DNA of 64,000 nt from assembly GCF_921293095.1 (NCBI RefSeq), contig NC_060253.1, positions 97,853,073 through 97,917,072 on the forward strand, read 5' to 3'. Below, piece by piece: positions 1-10,763 of the stretch. Both the position numbers and the translations under genes were made by a program. The stretch comes from Ischnura elegans (Eukaryota > Arthropoda > Insecta > Odonata > Coenagrionidae). The notes under the pieces were generated by a model. That model did no database searches and was not told the origin of the DNA. It saw only the letters and a program-made list of their open reading frames with translations. The number at the start of each line of letters is the position of its first letter. The stretch's first letter is position 1.

Positions 1-1074
1 AAAAAATTCCTTAATTTACGTCGTCTCTCGTGCGATCCCTAACTCCTTTTTGAACTAAACCATTTTGGCGCCATATTATGTGTGGTTGCATATGCTGTTA
101 GGATGCCTGCCGGCGGAGCGGAAGCTTGGCAACACTGTTATCCATAAGGCCCGTACTGTCAACTAAATGTGGAACGCTCTATAGCAGAGTACCATGCTGG
201 CTGGTAGCGCTTGGCTTAAATAAGGATTATTAATACCTCATCAAACGAAGAAAACTTTCCAAACTTAGCAAGTTTTAATAGGTGATTATAAAGACATGTT
301 TCCCTGAGCTCTGTGCCTCATCCATGCATTGGTAACCTCAGACGATAAAAAACTCCTATCCACTCGTATAGAAGCTAGGTCCCTGTGACGTCACGTGGAG
401 TGACATCGCATGGGCGCCAATCTGGCCTTTTTCAAATGAGGATAAAATTGACCCTTGCCATTCGTCTAAACCGATATTTCTATAGCCAAATAATTTGTAT
501 ATTATGAATACAGTAATGGTGGGTAACGAATCGCAATCAATGAATTTCGTTTTCTTTGATGAAGGAAACTACCCTATTATGTACACTTTTAAGCGATTAC
601 GCTTCCTTTTATGACACTCATGTTAAGTCAAACCTCCAGTTTTCTGACAACATTTCCAACTCTATGGTTCCATGCTGAATCACACAATCATTTGTTTCGT
701 CCTTCTTAGTGCTCACTCCAGCCACTAGCCACTCACATGATGTGATGTGCCAAGTGATGGAAAAAATGATGGGAATACTCGTCACTGGAGCCATCGAGAC
801 TAACAAACATGCACGACAATTATTTCAGAGTGATCACTAGAGTCATCACTGGAGTGAGCACACGAAAATGACAGAAAAAATGATCCCCTTATTCAGGCTT
901 TTGCAGGAAGTTTTCAGTTTCTTTCCTGAATTGACACGCAGAACTCAGAGGCAGGAATAAATTCCCTCAGAAAGAGGCTGCTCACTCAATATGAGCACTA
1001 ACTCGAAGGTCACTCACCAATCATAACTTAAAAAATTACATTTATGTCAGAGTGGGGATGATAAGACAATTCAC

Positions 1075-1152
1075 CTTGTTTTTTTCGTCTTGACATTGTT
1101 GACATCAAGTTCAGCAAGCACATCCTCAGATACTATACACTTCTTTATTGGT
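1075..1152 (-). other. Candidate alternative 3' exon of the 67-aa gene
   Basis: This 78-base block has a strong acceptor (TTTCTTCCAG, with a TGACTGAT branch-like site upstream) and a donor AACAAG|GTGAAT. It is open in one frame for 26 codons (PIKKCIVSEDVLAEL...). That frame needs one base to finish the first codon, exactly what coding exon 1 at 2873-2940 supplies. It lies beyond the poly(A) signal of the main model, so it would be used only when exon 2 is skipped. A following exon is not clear. It could be a chance splice pair. Confidence 0.35.
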
Positions 1153-1674
1153 CTGGAAGAAAGAAGAATTATTTATCAGTCAATAGAAATACCATAATTT
1201 TTCCAACTACAAAATGAAGGCACTGTTAAAACTTAATGAAAACTATTAATTTCTTGGAAATTATTTTGTTCAGCCTTCTTCATTTATTCTGTTGTTATAA
1301 AGCAGCAGAACATTGTATGGTGTATTCAGTTCATTCTCTTTTTGTGAGTGCCACTCGGCCTGCACTTTGAGTCAAGAGTCAGAAGTACTGAAATCATATG
1401 AAAAATCACTTCTGAATTATTTAAAGTAACTTCAACACACACAACTCTCCATGTCATACATAGTAGGAAAATCAAGAAAGTTTCACATAGCTAAGCATTC
1501 TGCAAACTATCAATGTCATAATTTCAAAGACTAATGAAACTATCACACAGATTATTTGGCACTTTGCATCGTACGAATAATTCCAAAATCCATTAGAATA
1601 CTGTGTATCAAGTGAAAACAACACCTCGATCAGTTTCAGGAGCCATAATTGTAATGCAATAAGTCAAGAAAAAC

Positions 1675-1680
1675 TTTATT
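1675..1680 (-). terminator. Poly(A) signal of the 67-aa gene
   Basis: AATAAA on the minus strand, about 65 bases after the TAA stop and in a GTGAATAAAG context. It is the only canonical signal just downstream of the stop and supports a short 3' UTR. Confidence 0.5.
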
Positions 1681-1743
1681 CACACTAAAAGGAAAGAGAT
1701 TTAACCAGAGTTTTATGCCTTAATAACTCATCCTTCCCCAATC

Positions 1744-2940
1744 TTATTTTGCAATGGTCTTAGAATCATGTGATAGCCCATTGAATTTGATTTTTAGCTT
1801 AAGATTCGAAGCCACTTCTATCAGAAGATCGAGAGAGGCCTGGAAATATCTAGTAGTATTCTCTGGAATGTCCGCAGCCCTATATCAACAGCGAAAATTA
1901 CATCCTTAGGGGTTACTCACTCGTATATCAACTTCCTGTAGGTGCGGAATAAATCTGTTTATATCCATTCCGGCCTTTCATCAAGTGCAGACTTGCCTCA
2001 GGTAAATAAGATAGGTAAATATTCAGTTAAAGGTTGCCGTCTGTATAAGCTGTGGGTTGAAATCGTAGCTTCACAGGACAATAATCCAACCCAATAAATG
2101 CTTCCCAAGAGCTCATTTATAGCAGAATAGCTATTTGAGAAATCAAAATAAGGTACATTTATGGTTTTCATTAGAATCTAAATAATGCGCACCATTGATA
2201 GAAAGATGAAAGCATGAAGTGGGGTGGTGAGAATTACAAGGGACCAGGGGTTTCAGATCAGTTAAGCGAGTTAGAGGTATTGGTGGTGAGGGCAACATTG
2301 CATATTTTCATGATTATTATAGTTTGCATGAGTGAGTTGTACGAAGTTCAATGTATCCATAAGAGTTCTTTTTGTATTGTACAGCGTGGATTTAAATCAA
2401 ATTCAGACATTCTGTGAAAATATGGTACATTAAAGTCACTTGAAAAACAAATATTTAGAAGAAAATTTTCCATTGAATAGATACTCAAGTGTTTTACAAA
2501 GGGATTCATCTATTACTATGCTTGAATAGGGGGGAATATACACACACAGATCAATATTCTGGAATCACCAACTAATTCAGTCCCACTCCCTCTCAATAAA
2601 ATAATATGCAATCTGTACTTTCTAATGAAGAAATGGTGACTTAACAGCAACCAGAAGACCACCGCCTCTAGATTTATCATTATAATTAATATACCTGTCA
2701 CATTTGAACGTCAAATAACCCATTAGTCAAGTTCGTCAGAATTATTGTCTCTACCTAGCCAGATTAAAACCTCAACAATAACATCGTAGACATTGAAGGA
2801 TGAACATCATCCAATTCAGTAAGGCCTCCAAAATTCTCAAAAAAGCTTAACAACAAAATAATAAATACTCACTCCAATACGGCTGCTTTTTCTTCCTGAT
2901 TATGAGCGATGAACATTAAATATGGATTAACATCCCCCAT
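1744..2940 (-). CDS. Small two-exon gene, 67 aa, unknown function
   Basis: Coding exon 1 is 2873-2940 and coding exon 2 is 1744-1879. The start at 2940 lies in the context GTCGCCATGG, a perfect Kozak match. Exon 1 ends in phase 2 at a strong donor (GA|GTGAGT). The 993-bp intron ends at an ATAG acceptor at 1880-1881 with a weak pyrimidine tract. Joining the exons gives a 67-aa product that starts MGDVNPYLMFIAHNQEEKAA and ends HDSKTIAK, with no signal peptide or membrane segment and a mildly amphipathic middle. A poly(A) signal lies about 65 bases after the stop. I do not recognise the family. The strict phase match, start context and poly(A) signal are what I see; that it is an expressed gene is inference. 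A second downstream exon (1075-1152) also fits exon 1 in phase, so an alternative C terminus is possible. Confidence 0.6.
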
Positions 2941-3200
2941 GGCGACAACTTGCTGCTTTCATAAAAGTCCTGTAGATACAAAATTCCATGTAAATTCACT
3001 CGTTGCCGAGTTGAATGTGGCGGATTAATCAATTCCAAGTATTTTAAAATGGCTTCTATTGGAAGAACTATCAAAATGCCTCAAATCGCCTCAAATGTAC
3101 TCACAACGCTCACAACATTTTAACTTACCCACAACTGTTTGCCCGCGAAAAATCAGCACGGAGGCATAGAGATGAAGTGAAAATAAACAAGCAGGACAGT
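2941..3200 (-). promoter_or_regulatory. 5' UTR intron, non-coding exon and promoter region of the 67-aa gene
   Basis: Reading the minus strand toward the start codon there is a donor at 3128 (GTTGTGG|GTAAGT), a 159-bp interval, and an acceptor at 2970-2971 (ATCTACAG|GACT) placed 29 bases before the ATG. This fits a short non-coding first exon ending at 3129 with its promoter further up. The promoter side lies in the left arm of a large inverted repeat, so a mirrored copy of donor and flank exists on the plus strand at 3581-3885. Exon and promoter limits are inferred from splice signals only. Confidence 0.4.
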
Positions 3201-3305
3201 CACATCGTCGTCATCAATTATAGTTCTGTATAAGGTCACTCGAAGCACTGCAGGCGGTACTGGGCCTTGAAGGGCGGCAAGTGAAACGATAGCCGCAGCC
3301 AGCAC
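2992..3305. repeat. Left arm of large inverted repeat
   Basis: About 314 bases that recur, reverse complemented, at 3581-3885 around a 275-base spacer. The arms differ by scattered substitutions and a few small indels; for example, the left arm has extra copies of short tcacaac and tcaaat units near 3080-3120. It covers the 5' flank of the minus-strand gene. Confidence 0.85.
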
Positions 3306-3580
3306 TATGCCAGTAATTATCTCTTAATCTAGCCGAATATCAATAGCATTAAGATGAAAAACATAGAAGGAGAAGTTCATGAGCAATAAAATGTGCGGCG
3401 TTTAAAGTTGCCCTCAGTTTGAAACAAAAGCTATCTCTTCTCTACGTATATTCCCCAAAAGTGGGAGCACGTCTTGAGAATGGATTAGCTATCTTACTTA
3501 AGAAAAAATTAGAAGGATCATACAGAAATATATGAAGGCAATGACAACGTCAATGTATTATTTAATACTTACTAGCACTT

Positions 3581-3885
3581 GTGCTGGCTGCGGCTATCGT
3601 TTCACTTGCCGCCCTTCAAGGCCCAGTACCGCCTGCAGTGCTTCGAGTGACCTTATACAGAACTATAATTGATGACGACGATGTGACTGTCCTGCTTATT
3701 TATTTTTACTTCATCTCTATGCCTCCGTGCTGATTTTTCGCGGGCAAACAGTTGTGGGTAAGTTAAAATGTTGTGAGTACATTTGAGGCATTTGGAAAGT
3801 TCTTCCGGTTCTTCCAATAGAAGCCATGTTAAAATACTTGGAATTGATTAATCTGCCATATTCAACACGGCAACGAGTTAATTTA
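3581..3885. repeat. Right arm of large inverted repeat
   Basis: The reverse complement of 2992-3305. It carries the plus-strand counterpart of the non-coding exon donor (GTTGTGG|GTAAGT at 3751-3763) but not the first coding exon. The spacer 3306-3580 has no recognisable content. If the promoter is inside the arm, this copy could fire to the right. Confidence 0.85.
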
Positions 3886-4209
3886 TTATTCTCAGTTGTC
3901 ATAATTCTAATTATTTCCCCAACCCTATCTTTCCTGGCTTATTGGATAGCTGAAAATTCATTGATAGTGATTACAAATTTGATCAACCTTCCTTCTGTCT
4001 GTATCCCCTCCTCTGGCTCTGCCTTACTTACTCGAACATCTTTTAAGTAGGCATTACAAAATACATTGACGTCGTCATGCCATTCATGTATTTCAGTGTT
4101 ATAGATTCTGATTTTTTCTTATGTGTCGTCAGGATTATGTTAGGGTAGATTTACGGGTTCCGTCTGCATTGTCATTTTGATGGCAACGTTTCACCAACTG
4201 TACTGTAGG

Positions 4210-4990
4210 CGTCCTCAAGCCAAGCTGAAGTGGAGAGACGTAATTTGTTCATGGAGGAGCTTGAGAAGATGGCTATAGAGCGATCAAGAAGCCCAAGATA
4301 TGGCTCCTTTATGAGGACCATACGTTTGTCATATGGCCACATGGGGAAAAAAGTCTCTCTAATTTCCTTCTACATCGCAACTCCCTATATGACTATAAAA
4401 TTTACCATGGGGAAGGAGATTAACTACTGCGTTCCTTTCCTGGATGTCCAAGGCACAAGGAGGGATGACAGCTCGTTAAAGCACTCAGTCTTCCGGAAAG
4501 CTACACGCACGGATATATACCTCCATGCTAACTCCCAACTCCACCTGCAGCACAAAAATTCTGTAATAAGCAACCTTATCCATCGTGCTTTATCTATCTC
4601 CAACAAAGAATCACTTCCCTCAGGAGAAAAACACATTCTTAAGACCTTGCCAAGAATAAACCGGAAAGAAGTGGAAATGACCAAAAGGCCATACAACATG
4701 AATCAGGAAGATGGCTACACCCTTTCCAGACCTTGGAAATGTATATTCCTGGACCCCAGAAAGACCTTCCTTCCTCAACATGCTTGGCTGATGGGGGGCC
4801 AATCAGCAACGGGCACGCACACTCTCAGTCTGGCATTATCGTATAAATATTGGATACCCTAGAAGCCTGGCCTGAGGATGCCTACATCACAGAAGGTGAA
4901 ACATCATCATCACTCGTCAACATTCCTAAAAATGGTTTGATGCTGCTCTGCTCTCAATTCTCCTATCACCTAATATTTTCACACCTACAT
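4210..4990 (+). pseudogene. Penelope-like element reverse transcriptase fragment
   Basis: The translation contains IKFTMGKEINYCVPFLDV, then a stretch with VFRKATRTDIYLHANSQLH, then NSVISNLIHRALSI. This is the order of the thumb-side reverse transcriptase region of Penelope-like elements (FLDV, a Y/FRK-T-TD-YLH-SxHH block, then LIxRAxxI). The upstream catalytic palm motifs and the downstream GIY-YIG endonuclease are not visible, so this is a truncated relic. It can be read from 4230 to 4862 in one frame, but the first 40 or so residues no longer look like the family, suggesting a frameshift near 4375. Certain as a repeat class, inactive. Confidence 0.75.
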
Positions 4991-5551
4991 ATTTCTTCCT
5001 TTTCACATCCTTCTTTACCTGTTCTATATATTTTGTCTAGGTCTTCCTTTTCCATTCTTCAATCCAGTTCTTCCTTGACAACTGTTTTCATCATGCCATC
5101 ATATCTCAAGGTATGGCCCATTAGGTTGTTCCATCATCTTATTAAGGTTTTCATGAGGCTTCTCTTCTCTCCTATTCATCTTAGGACTTCCTCATTACTA
5201 ACTCACTCCATATACTTGACCCTCATCATTCTTCTGTTGCACCACATTTCGATGGCCTCTATCCTTGCTTTCTCTGCTGCTGTCATAGTCCATGCCTTAC
5301 TTCCATATATGAGCATACTCCAAATTTTGGTTCTTATAAATTGTTTCCTTACTTCTGTGTTTAAGTTTCTCGCTGTTTGCAGTTCTCACTTTTGGTAGAA
5401 TGCTCTCTTCGCTTGGGCTATTCTGCTGATAATTTCTTTCTTGTTTCTCCCATGGCTGGTTATCCTGCTCCACAATAACAGTATTCATCTACCTCTACCA
5501 GGTTTTGCTTCCCTATTTTAATGTTAGTCTTGACTTCTTCTCTTCTGCTGC

Positions 5552-5830
5552 CGTGGGTGTACCCAGGAGGGGGCAAATGCACCCTCTAGAAGCAAAAGTA
5601 AATTCATTTGAAAATGAAATTTTTGTACAAATTTTCTTTAAATCCAAGAAAAGTGATTTAGTATAAAACATGTTATCAAAATAAAAATACTTTTTGGAGC
5701 AAATAATTTTAAAAACCAATGATGCGCTGTTATATTTTTCTTGAAATTTTGGTTTCATCACCTTTTCTGTGTTACGACTTGGACGACCATGGCTTGCCCC
5801 CCTCTAGTTTTGATCCTGGGTACACCCTTA
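5552..5830. mobile_element. hAT-like MITE inside the LINE, with intact 8-bp target duplication
   Basis: A 279-base element with inverted ends (GGGTGTACCCAGGA left, TCCTGGGTACACCC right), flanked by a perfect 8-base duplication TCTGCTGC at 5544-5551 and 5831-5838. Eight-base duplications are typical of hAT elements. The interior is AT-rich and non-coding. The flanks are LINE C-terminal sequence, so it is younger than the LINE. Confidence 0.8.
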
Positions 5831-5888
5831 TCTGCTGCATACTAATCTTGGATTTCTTCATTTATATTTTCAGCTGATATTTACCAGT

Positions 5889-6732
5889 TTAACCCTTTCG
5901 ACACGGCTGAGTTTTCGTCTTAGCATGACTTCTGTACTGAGCCCCAAGAGAATCTTCTTCCTCGTGGTATGGAGCATTTTTGGAGGACATTCGTTAAGAA
6001 GGGTCTCGCGGAACCTTTTTCAACCCCTCCCCGCTGGGACTCCACATTATCTCGGACTCCGAGAGTAGTTGTGCTCCCTCCTTTTCGGGTTTACTACCAT
6101 ACCTGCGGCCTTGGTTCGCGTTCAACTTATGTATTGCTTATGTGTATTTAGCATATGGGTAATTGTTGCTTGCACGTAAATTGCAGACTTCGAATTGAAT
6201 TCCTCATTTTTTTCTGAGCATTGTCAAATTTTAAGCGAAGTTCTAAGGTCAATTATAACACATTTAATGCAGCAACAATTTCCATGTTTATGTTTATACA
6301 TAACTCGAGATATAAGTTATTATTTATTGTAGAATTTCGTTTAAAAATTTAAATGCTGTTCAAAAGACAAAGATTTCAATTCTTAGTTTATTTTTCTTGA
6401 GCAATGAAAAAATATTTATTTGGAAAACTGACTATAAACAATTGTATGACCGCTGTCCCTTACCGCTAAGAGGAGTTATAAAAGACGAGGGGTCCGGGTA
6501 CCTGCTCCCGGATTCTGAGGGTAAATCCTAAAACCTGCAGCATTGGGTCCCAAGACAAAGACGACGTAAACCCGCGACCCGTCCTAAAAGGGGGAGAGCT
6601 AGAAAACGTATATATACGGCTTTCGTTCTCCTGGCCAGGAAAATCTCACACGTAAATATACGGCCATCGTCTTCCGGGTCAGGAAACATATACACGTACG
6701 TATATGTATGTGTGTAGTAGGGAAAAGGTTAA
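5889..6732. mobile_element. TTAA-flanked non-autonomous element (piggyBac-like), copy 1
   Basis: Runs from TTAACCCTTTCGACACGG at the left to a right end that reads TTAACCTTTTCCCTACTAC on the minus strand. TTAA at both ends and CCYTTTC starts are the signature of piggyBac-superfamily elements. No transposase frame is present. The whole element recurs in reverse orientation at 15836-18869, where a second TTAA element has split it. Copy 1 keeps the uninterrupted site at 6264-6267. Confidence 0.75.
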
Positions 6733-6736
6733 AGTA

Positions 6737-6960
6737 TACCGGGACTAGCCACGGTGATAACTTAAACGGGAGTCACCCGCAATGCACAATCCTGTGAAAG
6801 ATCCACCAAGAAAAAATCATCCGCCTTGACCGGGATTCAAACCCGTTCAAAAATATTCACAGGGAAGAATGACACCTTGATAGCTTAACTGGCTAAAACA
6901 CTCGACCGGAAATCGGGGAATCCGGGTTCGAATCCCGGTCAAGGCGGATGATTTTTTCTC
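6737..6960. repeat. SINE-like unit with inverted tRNA-derived ends
   Basis: A segment at 6737-6812 (starting GTATACCGGGACTAGCC) is shared with 47514-47590. It is followed by tRNA T-arm plus tail sequence on the minus strand (6813-6848) and by a full tRNA-like unit on the plus strand (6874-6945), both ending in the tail GGCGGATGATTTTTTC. The shared, oppositely oriented tails form near-perfect inverted ends of about 36 bases. See the separate tRNA-like entry. Confidence 0.7.
6874..6945 (+). tRNA. tRNA-like cloverleaf (SINE head or tRNA pseudogene)
   Basis: The sequence folds as a cloverleaf. A six-pair acceptor stem is formed by CCTTGA and TCAAGG, and the anticodon stem CTCGA pairs with TCGGG. 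The T stem CCGGG pairs with CCCGG around TTCGAAT, and a T6 run at 6951-6956 could stop RNA polymerase III. The anticodon loop is CCGGAAA, so position 33 is C instead of the near-universal U and the anticodon would be GGA. The variable loop is short, unlike a true serine tRNA. The same CCGGAAA loop appears in SINE copies at 12445-12470 and 28010-28035. I therefore read it as the head of a SINE family, not a working tRNA. Confidence 0.5.
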
Positions 6961-9299
6961 TGTGGATCTTTCGTACCACTGATGTTTACCCATTACCCTA
7001 CCCATATTCACCAGGATATTTTTCAAATCCTTCTCAGTCTCCGCTTTGACATTAGCAAATCTTAGCATGCCTTTTTCTTCCATTCACTTCTGAGGCCTTT
7101 TAATTGATTTCATAAATGGCTTTCTCGATGTAAATGTTAAAAATTACGGGTGACACAGCCTTATCCACTCCTATCCTAATTCTTGCATCTTCTCAGCTGG
7201 GCCCTGATTTTATCACCGCTGCTTGGCTTTTGTATAAACTGTGGATGATTCTCCTGTCATTGTAAAGAACTTCAATTTCTTTCAGGATTCCAAGCATTGT
7301 GTTCCAATCCATGTTGTCAAATGCTTTTTCAAGACCATGACCACAACAAACATTGACTTGTTCTTTTCCATTCTCTTCTCTATGAGCATCCTAAGGGCCA
7401 ATATTGCTTCCCTTGTGCCTTTACTTTTTCTGATTCCGAATTGGTCCTCATCCAAATACTCTTCTGCTCTTCATTTTATTCTTCTTTAGATGATCCTTGT
7501 CAGTATCTTCTATACATGTTTCTTTATGGTCCTTAAATCTTCACAGTTCTCTGCTCTTTTCCTCTTTGGAATTGTGATGATAATGTTCCTCTCAAATTCC
7601 TTTGGTATCTCATCTGTCAAGTACATTTGACAAATGATTTTGTACTGCTGGTTCAATTTATTTTCTCATGTGTTTTTAATTAGCTCTGTGGGAATTTTGT
7701 TGATTCCAATCGCTTTATTCATCCAAAGGTCTCTTACTGCGGCATCAAATTGTGATCTTAAAATTGGTGCTCCTATGTCATCTTCATCCACTTTCCTCTT
7801 TTTTCGATGGCATTCATTCTTAGACTGCTTCCTTTGTAAAAATCTTCCAGATATTCCTTCCATATCTTCCTTCGTCTTAATTTTTAATTTTTAGTTCTGT
7901 TTTTGTCCCTAAGGGTATTACATCTTACACCCCTTTCCTTAATGTGGTTCCTCACTATCCTGTAGGGGGCCTCTACTTTTCCATGCACAAGATTGTTTTG
8001 TATGTCTTCAAAAATATTTTTCATCCACGCTTCTCTAGCCTTCCGTGTTTTACGACATATCTTGCTCATCGCCATCAAAATGACAGCATGGACAGAACCT
8101 GCAAATTTACCCTACTAAGAACCTGAATGCCACGAAAACCTACATCAGAAAGTCAGGCTCATGGTTCTAAAATCATTGCACGTCTCTGCTCTATACCTTT
8201 TGGGAATAGGAATAATGATGAAGTTCTTCTCAAAGCCATTTGGCAGACATATCTCCTGTTGAGTGCATATCAATTGATCCTTAAGGGTAGGTTTGTAAAA
8301 TTGAGTTAAAGTCTCTCTCATGCATTTTTGATAAGCTGTGCCGTAATATCATCTATTCCTGGAGACTTATTCTTTCACCAGTCTCTTATGACAGTGTCAA
8401 ATTCCGATGGTAGGACATTGCCTCCCAATTTTTTTAAACAAATTTTCTTCTCCCTATAAATTTTCCAGTGGCCTCCTGAAGTACACTTTTAATATTTTTC
8501 TAGCTATTCTCCACTTATTACTCAGTCTGATCTAATCCTATTTTGCTCTCCAATACATCTTGAAATACACAATGATGATGTAGCTCCTTAAGTTTCTCTA
8601 CTTGCCAGTAAGTGTTCTTTGCCTATTTCTTTAACTTTTTGAATTTCAGATAGCATTTCATCATCACTAGACTATGATCACTGTTGATATTTGCCCCCAG
8701 GTAGCTTTTGCAGTCCTTAATCTGGATCTTAAAACTCTGCTTCACTAAAATATAGTGTAGTTGAAATATTCTTTTATCTCCTGAAAATTCGAGAAGCCTT
8801 TATTCTCTTTCATGTTGATATCCTAATTCATAGCATCTGCTTATTCTTTCATCCTGACCTTTGCCAATGACAGCGTTCCAATCACCTGAAACAATCAGGT
8901 TTTCTTCACTCCTTACCTGTTTGATTACCTCTGTGATATTTTTGTTGACATCTTAAACTTCTTCATCCTTGTACTCTGATGTCAGCATGCATTCCTGTAC
9001 CACTAAGGTATCTACTGCTTTAGTCTCTAAATTTATCATAACTATCCTTTCATTGTAATGCTGGAAGCTTTTCGCACGCATTCTGGCACTATCTGAGCAT
9101 TAAACCAGCCCTAGCATTACCGTTTAGAGATCCTGTGTGTATAATCTTAAAGCTTCCACTCCAAAAGTCTCCCCGTTCAGGCTACTTCATTTTGCTAATT
9201 CCTATCACGTCAAGGTTCAATCTTTGTATCTCCGCCTTAAGATTTCCTAGCCTACCTGGGAAATAATTATGTATACAGTCATAATAGTACTGCAAACAC

Positions 9300-10540
9300 A
9301 TAAAATTAGTTTACTACAAGCCTTTGATTTCTCCCATTTCCTAACTAGGTCCATTTGTTCCATGGTTTTCTTCTTCTTTAAGTCATATTTTAGCTACTGA
9401 AAGTTTATTTATGTATTGTCCTTCCTCATGGGACTTTTCCCTCGCAGTACTGTAGTATGATAAGACTTGAGTCAACACTAAAAGTCCATGTTGCATGATT
9501 CACCAGTACTGCTGAAGAGTTTCAGCATTGAAAACTCCACATAAACTGACCTTGATTCAGTGGTAGTGTTACAAGGTGGAAAACCACTGATGTTGTTTTA
9601 TTTCATGATTTAGATGGATTAGTGTATCTGCGCACAGATCTGATGATTTTCCCTCTAAATGCAAAATAGTGTGTGCTTTGTATCAGATACAGTTTTAAAG
9701 AATGTGAGAGAGGATGTAAATGTCTTCAAAAGGGCTTTTGATGTTGATATCATTGGATTCCTCTGTGCAGAAATGTCTCATGATGCATGTTTTTAAAAAC
9801 TATCCCTAACCAAAAGTTTCTGTGATAAAATGTTAGTATTTTTAGCTGTCCTATTCCTCTCAGGCTGCAGTGTGGCGACAAGTACAGAAGCTTCTGGGAA
9901 AAAAATAGATCTTCAAAACAGTCTTGTCATATAACCTAGTAAATGTGTAATAGTTGTGAAGTAAATGCTTCCTTCAAATATACTGATTCATTCATTGTGG
10001 TGATAATATGTAACCGCATAGGTGGAACATCATTTATGTATTTTCATTGAATTTCAACAATGCATTTAAGGCCTTTTTAGCAGGGGAATCTGATGAACAA
10101 TGGTGAAGAATGATGGTTGAAATTGCTCAACTGCTCCTTGAGCAATTTCAACTGGGCTTTTCATTGTAAGTCATTGGTTAATGTTCTTAAGACAAAGGTT
10201 AAGTTTCTTATGTCAAAGTGTTTTTATACTGTGGATGAGTACTTTTTGTAATGTTGAACTGCTGTGCCTTTGTGTGTGATTTTTTTTCTTATCTTGACCT
10301 GTCCTATGCATTCATTTAATGTCTCCAGGATAGAATAAAATTATTATTATTATGAAAAAGATATAGAGAAGCTCTTCCCCAGGCATGACCAATGCCTCCA
10401 TTGCTGAGGCTGTTATGTCTAAAAGTAACCAAAAGTGTATGTACTTGAGCAATATATATTTAGCAATGAAAGAATTTTTAATCAAACATTTTATGTTCTA
10501 AGCACTGCATGAAACAAATTACTTTGTATGCAGTCATGTG
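9300..10540. other. AT-rich interval without a supportable gene
   Basis: No frame or splice pair stands out. Short poly-T and poly-A runs and a weak tandem ATT stretch near 10340 are all I see. Confidence 0.5.
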
Positions 10541-10544
10541 CACA

Positions 10545-10630
10545 GTCATATACTCCAGGCTGAGGTAGTATACCTTACTGGCATTTGAGAGATCTGGGTT
10601 CGAATCACAGATATACCAAAGGATTTTTTA
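10545..10630 (+). repeat. tRNA-derived SINE fragment
   Basis: Contains a box A-like stretch near 10565, the box B motif GGGTTCGAATCAC at 10596-10608 and a GGATTTTTT tail, as in the other tRNA-like repeats of this window. It is a truncated copy. Confidence 0.55.
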
Positions 10631-10763
10631 ATGTTGAATTTCATTCTTGGGGTTTATAAATTTGTCTTCTCTTCATGACCCATCCAGGATTGAAAAAGAA
10701 GTCCTTATACTATTATTCCATGTTATCAGGGATGAATATGAAATACCACATCTATTGCTGTAG

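Larger units (their letters stand above)
4990..9270 (-). mobile_element. Old APE-type LINE, interrupted by later insertions
   Basis: Read on the minus strand from 9270 down, stop-ridden but recognisable segments appear in LINE order. First is an endonuclease domain (near 9000-9250 LNLDVIGISKMK and GNARAGLML; near 8870 GDWNAVIGKGQDER; near 8680 NSDHSLVMMKCYLKF). Then come reverse transcriptase segments: 7666-7863 (LWMNKAIGINKIPTELIKN), 7240-7350 (GLEKAFDNMDWNTMLGIL, the palm AFD motif), and 6965-7083 (a degraded DD region with ETEKDLKNILVNMG). The C-terminal region follows at 5000-5540. The 5831-5888 piece joins the two halves. Insertions at 5552-5830 and 5889-6732, and SINE material to about 6960, split it. 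It is an old, non-functional copy. Confidence 0.75.

Noticed and set aside
1890..1960. Extra exon ending CGA|GTGAGT upstream of coding exon 2
   Set aside because: The donor is good, but the acceptor side (AAACAG after a purine-rich stretch) is poor and the phase does not join to the later exons.
4850..5398. Open plus frame of 182 aa rich in L, S and F
   Set aside because: It is the antisense reading of the C-terminal part of the minus-strand LINE, with no start context of its own.
7241..7894. Plus frames of 82 and 86 aa
   Set aside because: Antisense of LINE reverse transcriptase segments (minus strand carries the AFD motif).
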